Below are positions 33,479 through 41,686 of a stretch of DNA of 41,686 nucleotides, piece after piece. Under the pieces are notes generated by a model. The model did not search any database. It saw only the letters and a list, made by a program, of their open reading frames with translations, and was not told the DNA's origin. This DNA is from Comamonas sp. lk (GTDB lineage: Bacteria > Pseudomonadota > Gammaproteobacteria > Burkholderiales > Burkholderiaceae_C): contig CAMBFO010000012.1 in assembly GCA_945865675.1 (NCBI GenBank), forward strand, positions 1 to 41,686, given 5' to 3'. How positions within the stretch are numbered: the first letter of the stretch is position 1; the number at the start of each line of letters is the position of its first letter. The position numbers were made by a program, and so were the translations under genes.

Positions 33479-34234
33479 ATGCAACAACGACTCACCCTAT
33501 TGACCGGCGCCTCGCGCGGCATGGGCCTGGCCATGGCCGAACAACTGCTGCAGCCCGGCACGCTGCTGCTGTGTATTTCCCGAAAGTCCAATGCATCGCT
33601 CGATGCCTTGGCCGCGCAGCGCGGCGCCACGCTGGAGCAATGGCAAGCAGACCTGGCTGACGCGGCGCCGGTTGCAGCGCGCTTAAGCGCTTGGCTGCAA
33701 GCGCAAGACCCTGCTGCCTTGCAATCGGCCACGCTGATCAACAACGCGGGTGTACTTTCGGCACTGGCGCCATTGCGTGACGGGCAGTCGGCCGACCTGG
33801 CCAATGCCTTGCGCGTCGGCCTGGAAGCTCCCCTGCTTTTGTGCGCCGCGTTTTTGGACGCAACGCGCGATTGGACGGCGCCGCGCAAGGTGCTCAATAT
33901 TTCCTCTGGCCTGGGCCGGCGCGCCATGGCGTCGTCGGCCAGTTACTGCGCCGCCAAAGCGGGCCTAGACCATTTCAGCCGCAGCCTGGCGATGGAAGAG
34001 GCGCTGCAAGCCCATGGCGCCAAGGTATGCGCACTAGCGCCGGGCGTCATCGCCACGGATATGCAGGTGCAATTGCGCAGCGCTGACCCGCAATCCTTTC
34101 CCGACCTGGCCAACTTCCAAGCCCTACATGAGCGTGGCATGCTGAGCAGCCCAGCGGATGCCGCAGCGCGCATCCTAGCCTTCTTGGCACAGCCGGACTT
34201 TGGCGCCGAGCCAGTAGCCGACGTACGCGGCTGA
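33479..34234 (+). CDS. short-chain dehydrogenase/reductase (sepiapterin reductase-like)
   Basis: A 251-residue SDR. Cofactor motif TGASRGMG at 9-16, the ISRKS segment after the second strand suggests NADP preference, INNAG at about 84-88, and catalytic NISSG with YCAAK (about 157-161). The adjacent YaeQ is divergent and bktB follows in the same direction after about 100 bases. The natural substrate is unknown. Confidence 0.9.
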   Translation: MQQRLTLLTGASRGMGLAMAEQLLQPGTLLLCISRKSNASLDALAAQRGATLEQWQADLADAAPVAARLSAWLQAQDPAALQSATLINNAGVLSALAPLRDGQSADLANALRVGLEAPLLLCAAFLDATRDWTAPRKVLNISSGLGRRAMASSASYCAAKAGLDHFSRSLAMEEALQAHGAKVCALAPGVIATDMQVQLRSADPQSFPDLANFQALHERGMLSSPADAAARILAFLAQPDFGAEPVADVRG

Positions 34235-34336
34235 GCCCGACAAGGGCGTAAGCCGCCTGTACGCATGGGCTAGGAAAATTCGGTTCTGTCCAGGCCTAGC
34301 AGCCCCAATTTTTGTTTTTGAAACCAAGGAAAAACC

Positions 34337-35524
34337 ATGTCCCGTGAAGTAGTTGTAGTCAGCGCGGTGCGTACCGCTATTGGCACTTTTGGCGGCAGCC
34401 TCAAAGACATCGCGCCCACTGAGCTGGCATCGCAAGTGGTGCGCGAATCGCTGTCCCGCGCGCAGGTAGACGGCAAGGACGTGGGCCATGTGGTCTTTGG
34501 CCATGTGGTCAACACCGAGCCCAAAGATATGTACCTCTCGCGCGTCGCGGCCATCGGTGGCGGCTGCGACCAGAGTACGCCGGCCTTCAACGTAAACCGC
34601 TTGTGCGGCTCGGGCCTGCAAGCCATCGTCAACGCCAGCCAAAGCATTTTGTTGGGCGATGCCGACATTGCCATCGGCGGCGGCGCAGAGAATATGAGCC
34701 GCGCGCCCTTTGCTTCGCTCAATATGCGCTGGGGCGCGCGCATGGGCGACGCCAAAATGACCGACATGATGGTCGGCGCGCTGCACGACCCCTTCCAAAA
34801 CATCCACATGGGCGTGACCGCTGAAAACATCGCCGCCAAATGGGGCATCAGCCGCGAAGCGCAAGACGCGCTGGCCGTTGAAAGCCACAACCGCGCCCAA
34901 CGCGCCACAGAAGCGGGCTACTTCAGCAGCCAGATCATGCCGGTCATCCTCAAAAGCCGCAAAGGCGATGTGGCCTACGCCACCGACGAACATTTCCGCC
35001 CCAACTGCACTGCGGCTGAATTGGCGAAATTGAAACCTGTTTTCCTGAAAGAAAACGGCACCGTGACCGCGGGCAATGCCTCGGGCATTAACGACGCTGC
35101 TGCGGCGGTGGTGTTGATGGAAGCCGGTGTGGCCAAAGCGCGCGGGCTCAAGCCCCTGGCGCGCTTGGTCGCTTACGCCCATGCCGGTGTGGACCCGCAG
35201 TACATGGGCATCGGCCCGGTGCCCGCTAGCAAACTAGCGTTGCAAAAAGCCGGCCTAACCGTCCAGGACCTGGACGTCATCGAAGCCAACGAAGCCTTCG
35301 CCGCACAAGCCTGCGCAGTAACGCGCGACCTGGGCCTGGACCCGGCCAAGGTCAATCCCAACGGATCGGGCATTTCGCTAGGGCACCCCATTGGCGCGAC
35401 CGGCGCGCTCATCACCGTCAAAGCCTTGTACGAGTTGGAGCGCATTAACGGGCGCTATGCGCTGGTCACCATGTGCATAGGCGGGGGCCAAGGTATCGCC
35501 GCTATTTTTGAGCGCCAGGCCTAA
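34337..35524 (+). CDS. bktB: beta-ketothiolase (acetyl-CoA C-acyltransferase, BktB type)
   Basis: A 395-residue thiolase. Start MSREVVVVSAVRTAIGTFGG is nearly the same as the Cupriavidus necator BktB opening. The acyl-accepting Cys90 is in NRLCGSGLQA, the active-site His is in GHPIGATGA, and the C-terminal catalytic Cys is in CIGGGQG. The enzyme condenses two acetyl-CoA, or acetyl-CoA with a longer acyl-CoA, and can also cleave 3-ketoacyl-CoA, feeding polyhydroxyalkanoate synthesis or beta-oxidation. AAGGA lies about 10 bases before the ATG. phaB or phaC genes are not in this window. Confidence 0.95.
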   Translation: MSREVVVVSAVRTAIGTFGGSLKDIAPTELASQVVRESLSRAQVDGKDVGHVVFGHVVNTEPKDMYLSRVAAIGGGCDQSTPAFNVNRLCGSGLQAIVNASQSILLGDADIAIGGGAENMSRAPFASLNMRWGARMGDAKMTDMMVGALHDPFQNIHMGVTAENIAAKWGISREAQDALAVESHNRAQRATEAGYFSSQIMPVILKSRKGDVAYATDEHFRPNCTAAELAKLKPVFLKENGTVTAGNASGINDAAAAVVLMEAGVAKARGLKPLARLVAYAHAGVDPQYMGIGPVPASKLALQKAGLTVQDLDVIEANEAFAAQACAVTRDLGLDPAKVNPNGSGISLGHPIGATGALITVKALYELERINGRYALVTMCIGGGQGIAAIFERQA

Positions 35525-35537
35525 AGCCGCGCTAGGC

Positions 35538-36278
35538 TTAGTCGCCCTGAAAACCCCCGGCGCGCAGGGTGACTACCAGCGTGTCGCGGTAGCCACCAGC
35601 TTGCAGGGGTTGGATGGGCGTCGACTCGTGAATCACGCGGGCATCGTCCAGTAAGAGTACCGACCAGGCTTCGTCCAAAGTAAAGCGCTGGCCGTTAGGC
35701 CCGTCCGCCTCGAAGACCCGCGTCTCGCCGCCTTTAATGCCTTGGCGCGAGAGTAGAAACACCGCTACCAGGTCCACGCCATCGCGATGGGCGCCTTCGG
35801 GCGTGGGTCGGCCAATGCCGTCGGTGGTGTCAATGCGGAACTGGTGCGCCTCGGCATACCAGGTTTGCGCGCCGCGCAAGTTGCTAGCCACGCGGCCCAG
35901 CCATTGCAATACAGCCAGCCAGTCAGGGTGCGACGCCATCGCATCAGCCATAGGCTCGAAATGGCGCTGCATACCGCCGTGCAGCGCGTTGTATTCCAAG
36001 GGCTGCCAATGCGGCCTGTGCGCAGCCTGTTGCACATCGCCATCGGCCCCGACAACGAAACAACTATGCCTCCTGCGCCGGTAGCGCCCGCCGTCTTTCA
36101 AATACCCATCGGGCGGCAAGTCGTCCCACAGCGCACCAAAACCCTGCAAGCGGGCGCCTTCGGCCTGTGCCAGCGCACGCAGATCTGTGGCCGACAAGAC
36201 CGCGTAGCCGCGTGTGCGCAAGCTCTTGTCTAGTTCGGCGGGTTTGGTTAGCGGGGGGTGGAATGTGGAGGTGGACAT
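35538..36278 (-). CDS. 2OG-Fe dioxygenase family protein (isoleucine dioxygenase-like)
   Basis: A 246-residue protein from ATG 36278 (MSTSTFHPPLTKPAELDKSL). It matches the 2OG-Fe dioxygenase family that includes isoleucine 4-dioxygenase: RYRRRRHSCFVV near residue 66-76, GAHRDGVDLVAVFLL with iron ligands His164 and Asp166, GGETRVFEADG, and the distal His217 in ARVIHESTPI. The end DTLVVTLR would hold the 2-oxoglutarate-binding Arg. Substrate is unknown; a free amino acid is likely by family. The open frame continues to 36341 but lacks a family-like upstream part. It converges with bktB. Confidence 0.85.
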   Translation of the reverse strand: MSTSTFHPPLTKPAELDKSLRTRGYAVLSATDLRALAQAEGARLQGFGALWDDLPPDGYLKDGGRYRRRRHSCFVVGADGDVQQAAHRPHWQPLEYNALHGGMQRHFEPMADAMASHPDWLAVLQWLGRVASNLRGAQTWYAEAHQFRIDTTDGIGRPTPEGAHRDGVDLVAVFLLSRQGIKGGETRVFEADGPNGQRFTLDEAWSVLLLDDARVIHESTPIQPLQAGGYRDTLVVTLRAGGFQGD

Positions 36279-36418
36279 GGGCGATAGGATACGGATTTGG
36301 GCACGCACCAAGCGAACTGCGCAGTGGGGCGCAATTATCATGGTTCCGGGTGTAAGGCCCGCATCGCAAAAAGTATTACCGCGATAGAATCTAGTAATGA
36401 TTTAAAGGAGTATTCGAC

Positions 36419-36667
36419 ATGAGTACCACGCTCACAATCAAGGGCCAAGTCACCATCCCCAAGCAAATACGTGATGCCATGGGCTTGATGCCCGGCAGCG
36501 CTATTGACTTTGCAGTGAACCCCGCTGGCCAAGTCGTTTTGCAAAAGGCAGCTGCAAGCCAGACTGCTCGCAAATCGCGCGCCAAGCAGGACCGCTTTGC
36601 AGCTGCGCGGGGCAAGGCTGATGTGCAGTGGCGCACCAAAGACCTGATGGCCTTGCTGCGCGGATAA
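36419..36667 (+). CDS. AbrB-family antitoxin (VapB-like)
   Basis: An 82-residue protein, ATG 36419 with AAAGGAG 10-16 bases ahead. The AbrB hairpin is at residues 3-25 (LTIKGQVTIPKQIRDAMGL, then MPGSAIDF), and a basic linker (ARKSRAKQDRF) leads to an Ala/Trp tail. It is 3 bases upstream of the PIN gene, so the two form a VapBC-like module. This is the second such pair in the window and is not closely similar to the one at 5372. Confidence 0.9.
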   Translation: MSTTLTIKGQVTIPKQIRDAMGLMPGSAIDFAVNPAGQVVLQKAAASQTARKSRAKQDRFAAARGKADVQWRTKDLMALLRG

Positions 36668-36670
36668 ACC

Positions 36671-37075
36671 ATGCTGGTGGATACCAATGTCCTGGTGGAT
36701 GTGCTGGGAAACGACCCGGACTGGGCCGACTGGTCGATCACACAGTTACGCGCACAGGCACAGATCCACCGCCTGATCATCAACCCGGTCATTTATGCTG
36801 AGTTATCGCTCACCTTTGATACCGTGGAAGCACTCGATGCCAGACTTGCCGACTTGCAAATCCCGGTGATCGAAACACCCAAGCCAGCGCTTTTTTTGGC
36901 TGGAAAAGCCTTTGTGCAGTACCGGCGCCAAGGCGGCGCCAAGACCAATGTGCTGGCGGACTTTTTTATAGGCGCACACGCTGCGGTGGCAAGCCTGCCG
37001 GTTCTAACGCGCGATGTGCGGCGCTATGCAAGCTACTTCCCAACGGTTCGATTGATTGCACCGGAGTTGAACTGA
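36671..37075 (+). CDS. PIN-domain toxin (VapC-like ribonuclease)
   Basis: A 134-residue PIN protein. The acidic metal ligands are Asp4 (MLVDTNVLVD), Glu44 (VIYAELS), Asp97 (NVLADFFIGAHA) and Asp115 (LTRDVRRYASYF), all present, so it should be active as an RNase that would cut tRNA or rRNA as VapC proteins do. It starts at ATG 36671, 3 bases after the antitoxin stop. Complete length for the family. Confidence 0.92.
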   Translation: MLVDTNVLVDVLGNDPDWADWSITQLRAQAQIHRLIINPVIYAELSLTFDTVEALDARLADLQIPVIETPKPALFLAGKAFVQYRRQGGAKTNVLADFFIGAHAAVASLPVLTRDVRRYASYFPTVRLIAPELN

Positions 37076-37182
37076 CTAACGCAATCGGCCTGTGCCGCCT
37101 TTGTCACTTCGGTAACCCACGCCGCCGCACACTGCCACTAGCATCCGCTCTTTTTCCAACCGCCCCCCATGAGGCCTAACTT

Positions 37183-38232
37183 ATGTCCGACACCGCTGTA
37201 TCCACCCTCACCAACCACCAATTCCGCTTGGCCTCGCGCCCGGTAGGCCTGCCGACGCGGGACAACTGGAGTGCAACTACTGAAGCGGTGGCCGAACCTG
37301 CGCAGGGCGGCGTGCTAGTGCAAACGCTGGCCTTGTCGCTGGACCCGGCCATGCGCGGCTGGATGAACGAGGGGCGCAGCTACATCCCGCCGGTGGGCAT
37401 TGGCGAAGTGATGCGTGCCGGTGGCGTGGGCCGGGTGATTGCGTCCAAGAGCGCACATTTTGCGGTAGGCGATATGGTCAGCGCAGGCTTTGGCGTGCAG
37501 CAGTATTTGCGCCTGGAAGCAGACGAGTTCCGGCGCAATGGCATTGTCAAAATTGATTTACGCATGGGCAGTTTGACGCAATGGCTGAACGTGCTGGGCA
37601 TGCCCGGTATGACCGGCTACTTTGGTTTGATGGACGTGGGTCAGCCTCAGGCTGGTGAAACCTTGGTGGTGTCCGGCGCAGCCGGTGCGGTGGGGCAAAC
37701 CGTGGGCCAGGTGGCCAAGATCAAAGGTTGCCGTGTGGTGGGTATTGCCGGTGGCAAGGCCAAGTGCGACTGGGTGGTGAAAGAGCTGGGCTTTGATGCC
37801 TGCATCGACTACAAAGCCGGACCCGGTGCGGTGCGCGAAGGCCTCAAAGAGCATTGCCCCAAGGGCGTGGATATTTACTTTGACAACGTGGGCGGCGAGA
37901 TTTTGGACACCGTGCTGGCCCGCATCAACCGCAAAGCCCGCATCATTATTTGCGGCGCCATTAGCCAATACAACGCCACCACCGCCGCTGCCGGTCCGAA
38001 AAACTACCTGAGCCTGCTGGTCAACCGCGCCCGCATGGAGGGCATTGTGGTGTTCGACTACGCCGACCGCTACCACCTGGCGGTGCTAGAGATGGCCGGC
38101 TACCTCAAGGACGGGCGCATGAAAAGCAAAGAAGATATCGTCGAAGGTATTGAGCACTTCCCAGAAGCTTTGCTCAAGCTATTTAACGGTGAAAACTTTG
38201 GCAAGCTGGTGCTGCAAGTAGCCAGCGCCTAA
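37183..38232 (+). CDS. NADP-dependent oxidoreductase (CurA-like MDR, zinc-free)
   Basis: A 349-residue medium-chain reductase. GAGG before the ATG. The NADPH-binding glycine motif is GAAGAVGQTVGQ (about 159-170), followed by GCRVVGIAGG. The NNHQFRLASRPVGLPT opening and the INRKARIIICGAISQYN segment match CurA/leukotriene B4 dehydrogenase-like enzymes, which reduce alpha,beta-unsaturated ketones or aldehydes. No zinc-binding cysteines are present. It converges with the serine hydrolase (13 bases between stops). Confidence 0.93.
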   Translation: MSDTAVSTLTNHQFRLASRPVGLPTRDNWSATTEAVAEPAQGGVLVQTLALSLDPAMRGWMNEGRSYIPPVGIGEVMRAGGVGRVIASKSAHFAVGDMVSAGFGVQQYLRLEADEFRRNGIVKIDLRMGSLTQWLNVLGMPGMTGYFGLMDVGQPQAGETLVVSGAAGAVGQTVGQVAKIKGCRVVGIAGGKAKCDWVVKELGFDACIDYKAGPGAVREGLKEHCPKGVDIYFDNVGGEILDTVLARINRKARIIICGAISQYNATTAAAGPKNYLSLLVNRARMEGIVVFDYADRYHLAVLEMAGYLKDGRMKSKEDIVEGIEHFPEALLKLFNGENFGKLVLQVASA

Positions 38233-38245
38233 AGGGAACCGATTC

Positions 38246-39457
38246 CTAGCTGACCATCGCCGCGTACACCATGTTGCGAAACAAGGGCCGGTAGTACTCG
38301 CGCTGGTTGGGCGCCTGGATCATGAGGATGGCAAACATGTGCTCTTTCGGGTCCACCCAAAACGTGGTACCGGCGATGCCACCCCAGGAATACAGGCCCA
38401 CGCTGCCTGGCGCCGTGTCCAGGCCATCGGCCAAGCGAACCGAAAAACCCAAGCCAAAGCCGGTGCCTGGTGCCAGCATATTGCCTGCGTTTTCGGTGCG
38501 GTTCTGGCCCATGCGGCCCAAGTGGTCCGACGTCATGAAACGCACGGTATGCGGGCTAAGCAGGCGCTGCCCGTCCAGCTCGCCGCCATTGAGCATGCAC
38601 TGGCAAAAGCGCGCATAGTCGGCTACGGTACCGCCTAAGCCGCCACCGCCGGACTCCAGCTTTGGCACCTCCGTCAAATCAATGAGTTCCATGGGCGTAC
38701 CGCCATCGGGGTCGTGGGCAAAGGCCTGCGCGATGCGGTGCTGCTGGTCGGGGGGCACATAAAAAGCAGTGTCCACCATGCCCAGCGGCCCCAGCACCTG
38801 CTCTTGCAGCAAGCGGCCCAAACTTTGGCCCGAGACCACTTCAAGCAGCGCGCCCAGCACATCGGTTGAGCGGCTGTATTCCCAAATGCTGCCGGGCTCG
38901 AACATCAGCGGCATACTGGCCAGAAGTTCCGCAAATTGTGCATTGCTATGGCCGCGCGTAGTGGTGCGCAGGCCTGCTTCGTCATATTTTTTTTGCACCG
39001 GCGCCTGGCCCAAAAACTCATACGTCATGCCCGCCGTATGGCGCAACAAGTCATAGACCGTGATGGCCGCGCGGGGCCGGCGCAGTTGCATCTGGCCGTT
39101 TTCGATATGCGCCACTTGCACCTTGGCAAAAGCGGGTAGGTAGCGTGCCACCGGATCACTGAGGAACAAGCGCCCTTGCTCCACCAGTTGCATAGTGGCC
39201 ACAGAAACCAGGGGTTTGGTCATGGAGTAAATGCGAAAGATCGCGTCTTTGTGCATGGCCGCGCCGCTGGCCGGGTCGCGCTGACCGATGGCCTCATGTA
39301 AAACCACTTTGCCATTTCGGGCGATCATTGCCACGGCGCCGGGCAAGCGACCTTTGGCCACTTCGGCCTGCAAAATGTCCAAGAGGCGGCTGGCGCGCGC
39401 CGGGTCAAAACCCTGCGATGTGAGCGCTGCGGTGGGGAGTGGATGCGATGCCGTCAT
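38246..39457 (-). CDS. beta-lactamase-fold serine hydrolase
   Basis: A 403-residue protein of the class C / EstB-like group. The SxxK motif is SMTK (about residue 77-80) in FRIYSMTKPLVS, the YxN-like motif is EYSRSTDVLG, and SWGGIAGTTFWVDP takes the place of the HxG/KTG region. No signal peptide is visible, so a cytoplasmic esterase role is more likely than a cell-wall one. It is 17 bases after the start region of the upstream acyl-CoA ligase gene, in the same direction, so likely cotranscribed with it. Confidence 0.92.
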   Translation of the reverse strand: MTASHPLPTAALTSQGFDPARASRLLDILQAEVAKGRLPGAVAMIARNGKVVLHEAIGQRDPASGAAMHKDAIFRIYSMTKPLVSVATMQLVEQGRLFLSDPVARYLPAFAKVQVAHIENGQMQLRRPRAAITVYDLLRHTAGMTYEFLGQAPVQKKYDEAGLRTTTRGHSNAQFAELLASMPLMFEPGSIWEYSRSTDVLGALLEVVSGQSLGRLLQEQVLGPLGMVDTAFYVPPDQQHRIAQAFAHDPDGGTPMELIDLTEVPKLESGGGGLGGTVADYARFCQCMLNGGELDGQRLLSPHTVRFMTSDHLGRMGQNRTENAGNMLAPGTGFGLGFSVRLADGLDTAPGSVGLYSWGGIAGTTFWVDPKEHMFAILMIQAPNQREYYRPLFRNMVYAAMVS

Positions 39458-39474
39458 AAAAAATTCTTTTCACC

Positions 39475-41205
39475 TTAAAGAGGATTGTTTTCGTGCGCTG
39501 CGCTGCGGGCTAACTCTTGCTCTTGCAACCAGCGCCACATCACCTTGCCAGCGCCACTTTTGGGTAGCGCATCTAAAAATTCGACAGCGCGCGGCACTTT
39601 ATAGACCGCCATATTGTCGCGGCACCAGTCGATGATGTCTTGCTCGCGCACTTGTCCCTTGTGCGTGCCGCGCAACACCACCATGGCTTTAACCGACTCG
39701 CCGCGATAGGCGTCGTGGGTGGCGATGATGCAAGCCTCTTGGATGGCCGGGTGGCGGAACATCAGCGCTTCTACTTCCGCTGGCCAGACCTTAAAGCCCG
39801 AGGCATTGATCATGCGTTTAAGCCTATCGGTCATGAAAAAATAGCCGTCTTCATCGACCCGGCCCAAATCGCCCGAGCGGAAATACACATGCCCGTCCAG
39901 CTCCACAAAGGCCTGGGCTGTGGCATCGGGCCGGCGCCAATAGCCCTTGAATATCTGCGGGCCGCGCATAATGATCTCACCGGACTCACCCACCGGCATG
40001 TCGCGCAGCGTGTCGGGGTCCACCACGCGGGCATCGACGCCTATAAACGGAATGCCCAGGCATTGCTGCTTGGGCGCATCAGGCGGGTTGCTGTGCGAAG
40101 GCGCTGCGGTTTCCGTCAGGCCATAGCCTTCGCCATAGCGCAAACCGTATTGCTCTAGCAAGCGCTGCGCCACGGCTTGCGGCATGGCCGCGCCACCACC
40201 ACCGATATAGACCATGCTAGAGAGGTCAAAACTATCCACATTCGGGCTGCCCAGCAGGTCGATCACCATGGTGGGAATATTGGTCCAGTGCGTCACACGC
40301 CACTGTGCGATCAGGCGCGCAGCCAGCTCGCGGTCCCAGCGTGGCATCAGCACCATGGTCGCGCCACAGTAAATATTGGTATGCATCAGGCTGACCATGC
40401 CGGTAATGTGGAACATGGGCACCACCATCAAAGTGGTGTTTTCCATGCTGCCGTTACCCCACATGGCGCTGGAGATGGCGTTGTGCATGATGCTGGCGTG
40501 GGTCTGCATGCAACCCTTGGGCAGGCCGGTAGTGCCGCTGGTGTAGGGCAGCACGGCCAAATCCTCCGGCCCGACTTGCAGCGCGGGCGGTGCATCGGTG
40601 CAGGCTAGCGCGTCCGCCCAGGCATGCACCTCACCGCCGCCCAACGCAGGCAAAGCATGGCGCGTCAGCAGCCAGTCGGCCCAGGCGGCGGGAGGGACAT
40701 CGTCGCCCTGCGCCGGGTCAAAGGCCTCGGTGAAATGGCTGACCACCATATGCGCCAGCCCTTGGCCCGCTGGCAGGGCATTGCTGGCGGCGGCCAATTC
40801 AGCAGCCAGATCGGAAGTGCTCACCGCCACGCGGGCCTGGGGGTCCAGGATGTAGTGCTTCAATTCCTCGGCCCGGTTCATGGGGTTGACCGGCACCACC
40901 ACCGCATTGGCGCGCAAGATGCCGAAATGCGCGATGACCAGTTGTGGACAGTTTTGCATCAGCAGCACCACACGGTCGCCGCACTGCACACCCAGGCCCT
41001 GCAAATAGGCGGCAAAGGCCTCTGTCTGCGCCATCAGCTGTGCATAGCTGGTTTGTCGGCCAAAAAAACGGATAGCGGTTTTGTCGGGATAGCGCCGCGC
41101 ACTAGTGGCCAGGTTGTCCCACAAGGCAGTGTGCGGCGGCGTAATATTTTTGGGCAGGCGCTTGGGCCAAAAACGGTAGTGCGCTTTATCAACAGCGTTG
41201 GCCAT
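39475..41205 (-). CDS. acyl-CoA ligase (AMP-forming, long-chain fatty acid type)
   Basis: A 576-residue adenylate-forming enzyme. ATP-binding P-loop-like VLPYTSGTTGLPKG is in the N-terminal domain (about residue 220-233), YGEGYGLTETAAPSH is the A5 motif, YFRSGDLGRVDEDGYFFMTDR the A7-A8 hinge, and KSGAGKVMWRWL holds the catalytic C-terminal Lys. It activates a carboxylic acid to its acyl-CoA; a medium or long chain fatty acid is likely, from overall pattern. Start ATG 41205 (MANAVDKAHYRFWPKRLP). It is the first gene of the unit with the serine hydrolase and divergent from the aapJ-like gene. Confidence 0.92.
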   Translation of the reverse strand: MANAVDKAHYRFWPKRLPKNITPPHTALWDNLATSARRYPDKTAIRFFGRQTSYAQLMAQTEAFAAYLQGLGVQCGDRVVLLMQNCPQLVIAHFGILRANAVVVPVNPMNRAEELKHYILDPQARVAVSTSDLAAELAAASNALPAGQGLAHMVVSHFTEAFDPAQGDDVPPAAWADWLLTRHALPALGGGEVHAWADALACTDAPPALQVGPEDLAVLPYTSGTTGLPKGCMQTHASIMHNAISSAMWGNGSMENTTLMVVPMFHITGMVSLMHTNIYCGATMVLMPRWDRELAARLIAQWRVTHWTNIPTMVIDLLGSPNVDSFDLSSMVYIGGGGAAMPQAVAQRLLEQYGLRYGEGYGLTETAAPSHSNPPDAPKQQCLGIPFIGVDARVVDPDTLRDMPVGESGEIIMRGPQIFKGYWRRPDATAQAFVELDGHVYFRSGDLGRVDEDGYFFMTDRLKRMINASGFKVWPAEVEALMFRHPAIQEACIIATHDAYRGESVKAMVVLRGTHKGQVREQDIIDWCRDNMAVYKVPRAVEFLDALPKSGAGKVMWRWLQEQELARSAAHENNPL

Positions 41206-41357
41206 GCTTGTCCCTTGTTTAACTTATCGCTGCGCTATTTTGCCGGTGCTGCGCGGCTGCAGCGAGTGGCTAACCATAAGGCGCGCGGCCTACCAAGGCA
41301 ATGCCCGTTGTCACGCGAGAGACGGTAAGACGCAAGGGCCTGTTTTTTCATTTGCCA

Positions 41358-41386
41358 TTCCAAACCCAGGCTGGTAAGGCTATATT
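41358..41386 (+). promoter_or_regulatory. weak sigma-70 promoter candidate before the binding-protein gene
   Basis: TTCCAA (41358-41363) and TATATT (41381-41386) are 17 bases apart, upstream of ATG 41477 in the 271-base divergent intergenic stretch. The -10 is good, the -35 poor. Nothing else of note was seen in 41206-41476. Confidence 0.3.
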
Positions 41387-41476
41387 CGCGCTGTGGGGCA
41401 CAATGGCGGCTCCGCTTGCCCTGCGCTTGCAGGCCGTAAAGCCTGGAGCAAACCCCATTTTTTTGGAGCATTCACC

Positions 41477-41686
41477 ATGAAATTCAATCCCTTACACGGC
41501 CTTGGCGCTGTGTTTACTGTTGCAGCCTTACTCGCTAGCGCACCTGCCCACGCAGGGAAAACCCTTGATTCCATCAAGGCGCGCGGCCAAGTCGTTTGTG
41601 GCGTGCATACCGGACTGGCCGGCTTTAGCGCCGCCGACTCCAATGGCAAATGGTCTGGCATCGACGTGGACATCTGCCGCGCCGTC
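41477..41686 (+). CDS. aapJ: amino-acid ABC transporter substrate-binding protein, AapJ-like (3' end off window)
   Basis: The first 70 codons of a periplasmic binding protein. GGAG is 7-10 bases before the ATG. A signal peptide (LGAVFTVAALLASAPAHA, cleavage near residue 27) precedes GKTLDSIKARGQVVCGV, then GLAGFSAADSNGKWSGIDVD and ICRAV, the usual start of general L-amino-acid binding proteins of the AapJ/BztA group (the 'GxxGFS...G.W.GxDVDxCRA' pattern). The rest of the gene and the permease/ATPase genes would lie to the right. The symbol is given by family resemblance of the N-terminus only. Confidence 0.8.
   Translation, partial: MKFNPLHGLGAVFTVAALLASAPAHAGKTLDSIKARGQVVCGVHTGLAGFSAADSNGKWSGIDVDICRAV

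Noticed and set aside
34268-34315. GCTAGG...CCTAGC inverted repeat followed by T-rich sequence before bktB
   Set aside because: The stem is 6 bases with a 20-base loop; too weak to call a terminator.

Overview
The window looks like chromosomal DNA of a betaproteobacterium, most likely a Burkholderiales member of the Comamonadaceae type. This is inferred from the GC-rich coding style, a BktB-type thiolase, TctA/TctB transporter genes, the lolC-lolD-tatD block divergent from a conserved gene coupled to recJ, and the general protein flavour. No rRNA, tRNA, CRISPR array, insertion sequence or prophage was seen. Most of the window is dense core metabolism on both strands, broken by three small accessory patches.

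Layout: 1-1939 holds the end of an alpha/beta hydrolase, uppP (undecaprenyl pyrophosphate recycling) and a DUF2306 membrane protein. About 1940-5335 is a visibly AT-richer accessory island. It contains an outer-membrane beta-barrel with an in-frame stop, a Sec-exported glycine-rich peptide with a double-glycine-like leader, one or two small membrane proteins, a periplasmic C39 peptidase, and a truncated second copy of the leader motif. I read it as a peptide maturation and export locus, partly decayed, related in logic to the Fap amyloid system (C39 protease FapD plus barrel FapF) but with a different substrate. This is the main candidate for an undescribed system. About 5337-6045 is an AbrB/PIN toxin-antitoxin pair with an unusual start arrangement. 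After glnS, 7981-8530 carries a frameshifted DUF4258 gene, an intact DUF2283 gene and a DUF2283 fragment.

From 8531 to 19322 come DUF924, a GST, a sterol-desaturase-like hydroxylase coupled to a membrane protein, a hydrolase remnant, a PhyH dioxygenase coupled to a SAF-domain dehydrogenase, the ribosome-assembly GTPase ylqF, gshA, an SDR and a NUDIX hydrolase. Then follow katG (19446-21662) with a repeat element upstream, and tctA/tctB with a clear terminator and an FAH-family gene in front but no tctC. Next are a spermidine-synthase-like protein, tatD, lolD and lolC.

On the other side of the lolC promoter region lie a conserved protein and recJ (ATGA-coupled), then a BesD-like 2OG oxygenase that keeps the hydroxylase Asp, a GFA zinc protein, YaeQ, an SDR, bktB, a third 2OG oxygenase family member, a VapBC-type pair, a CurA-like reductase, a beta-lactamase-fold serine hydrolase and an acyl-CoA ligase. 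The window ends inside an AapJ-like amino-acid ABC binding protein. Several genes (bktB, acyl-CoA ligase, SDRs) fit fatty-acid or polyhydroxyalkanoate-linked acyl-CoA metabolism; katG, gshA and the GST fit oxidative-stress handling.
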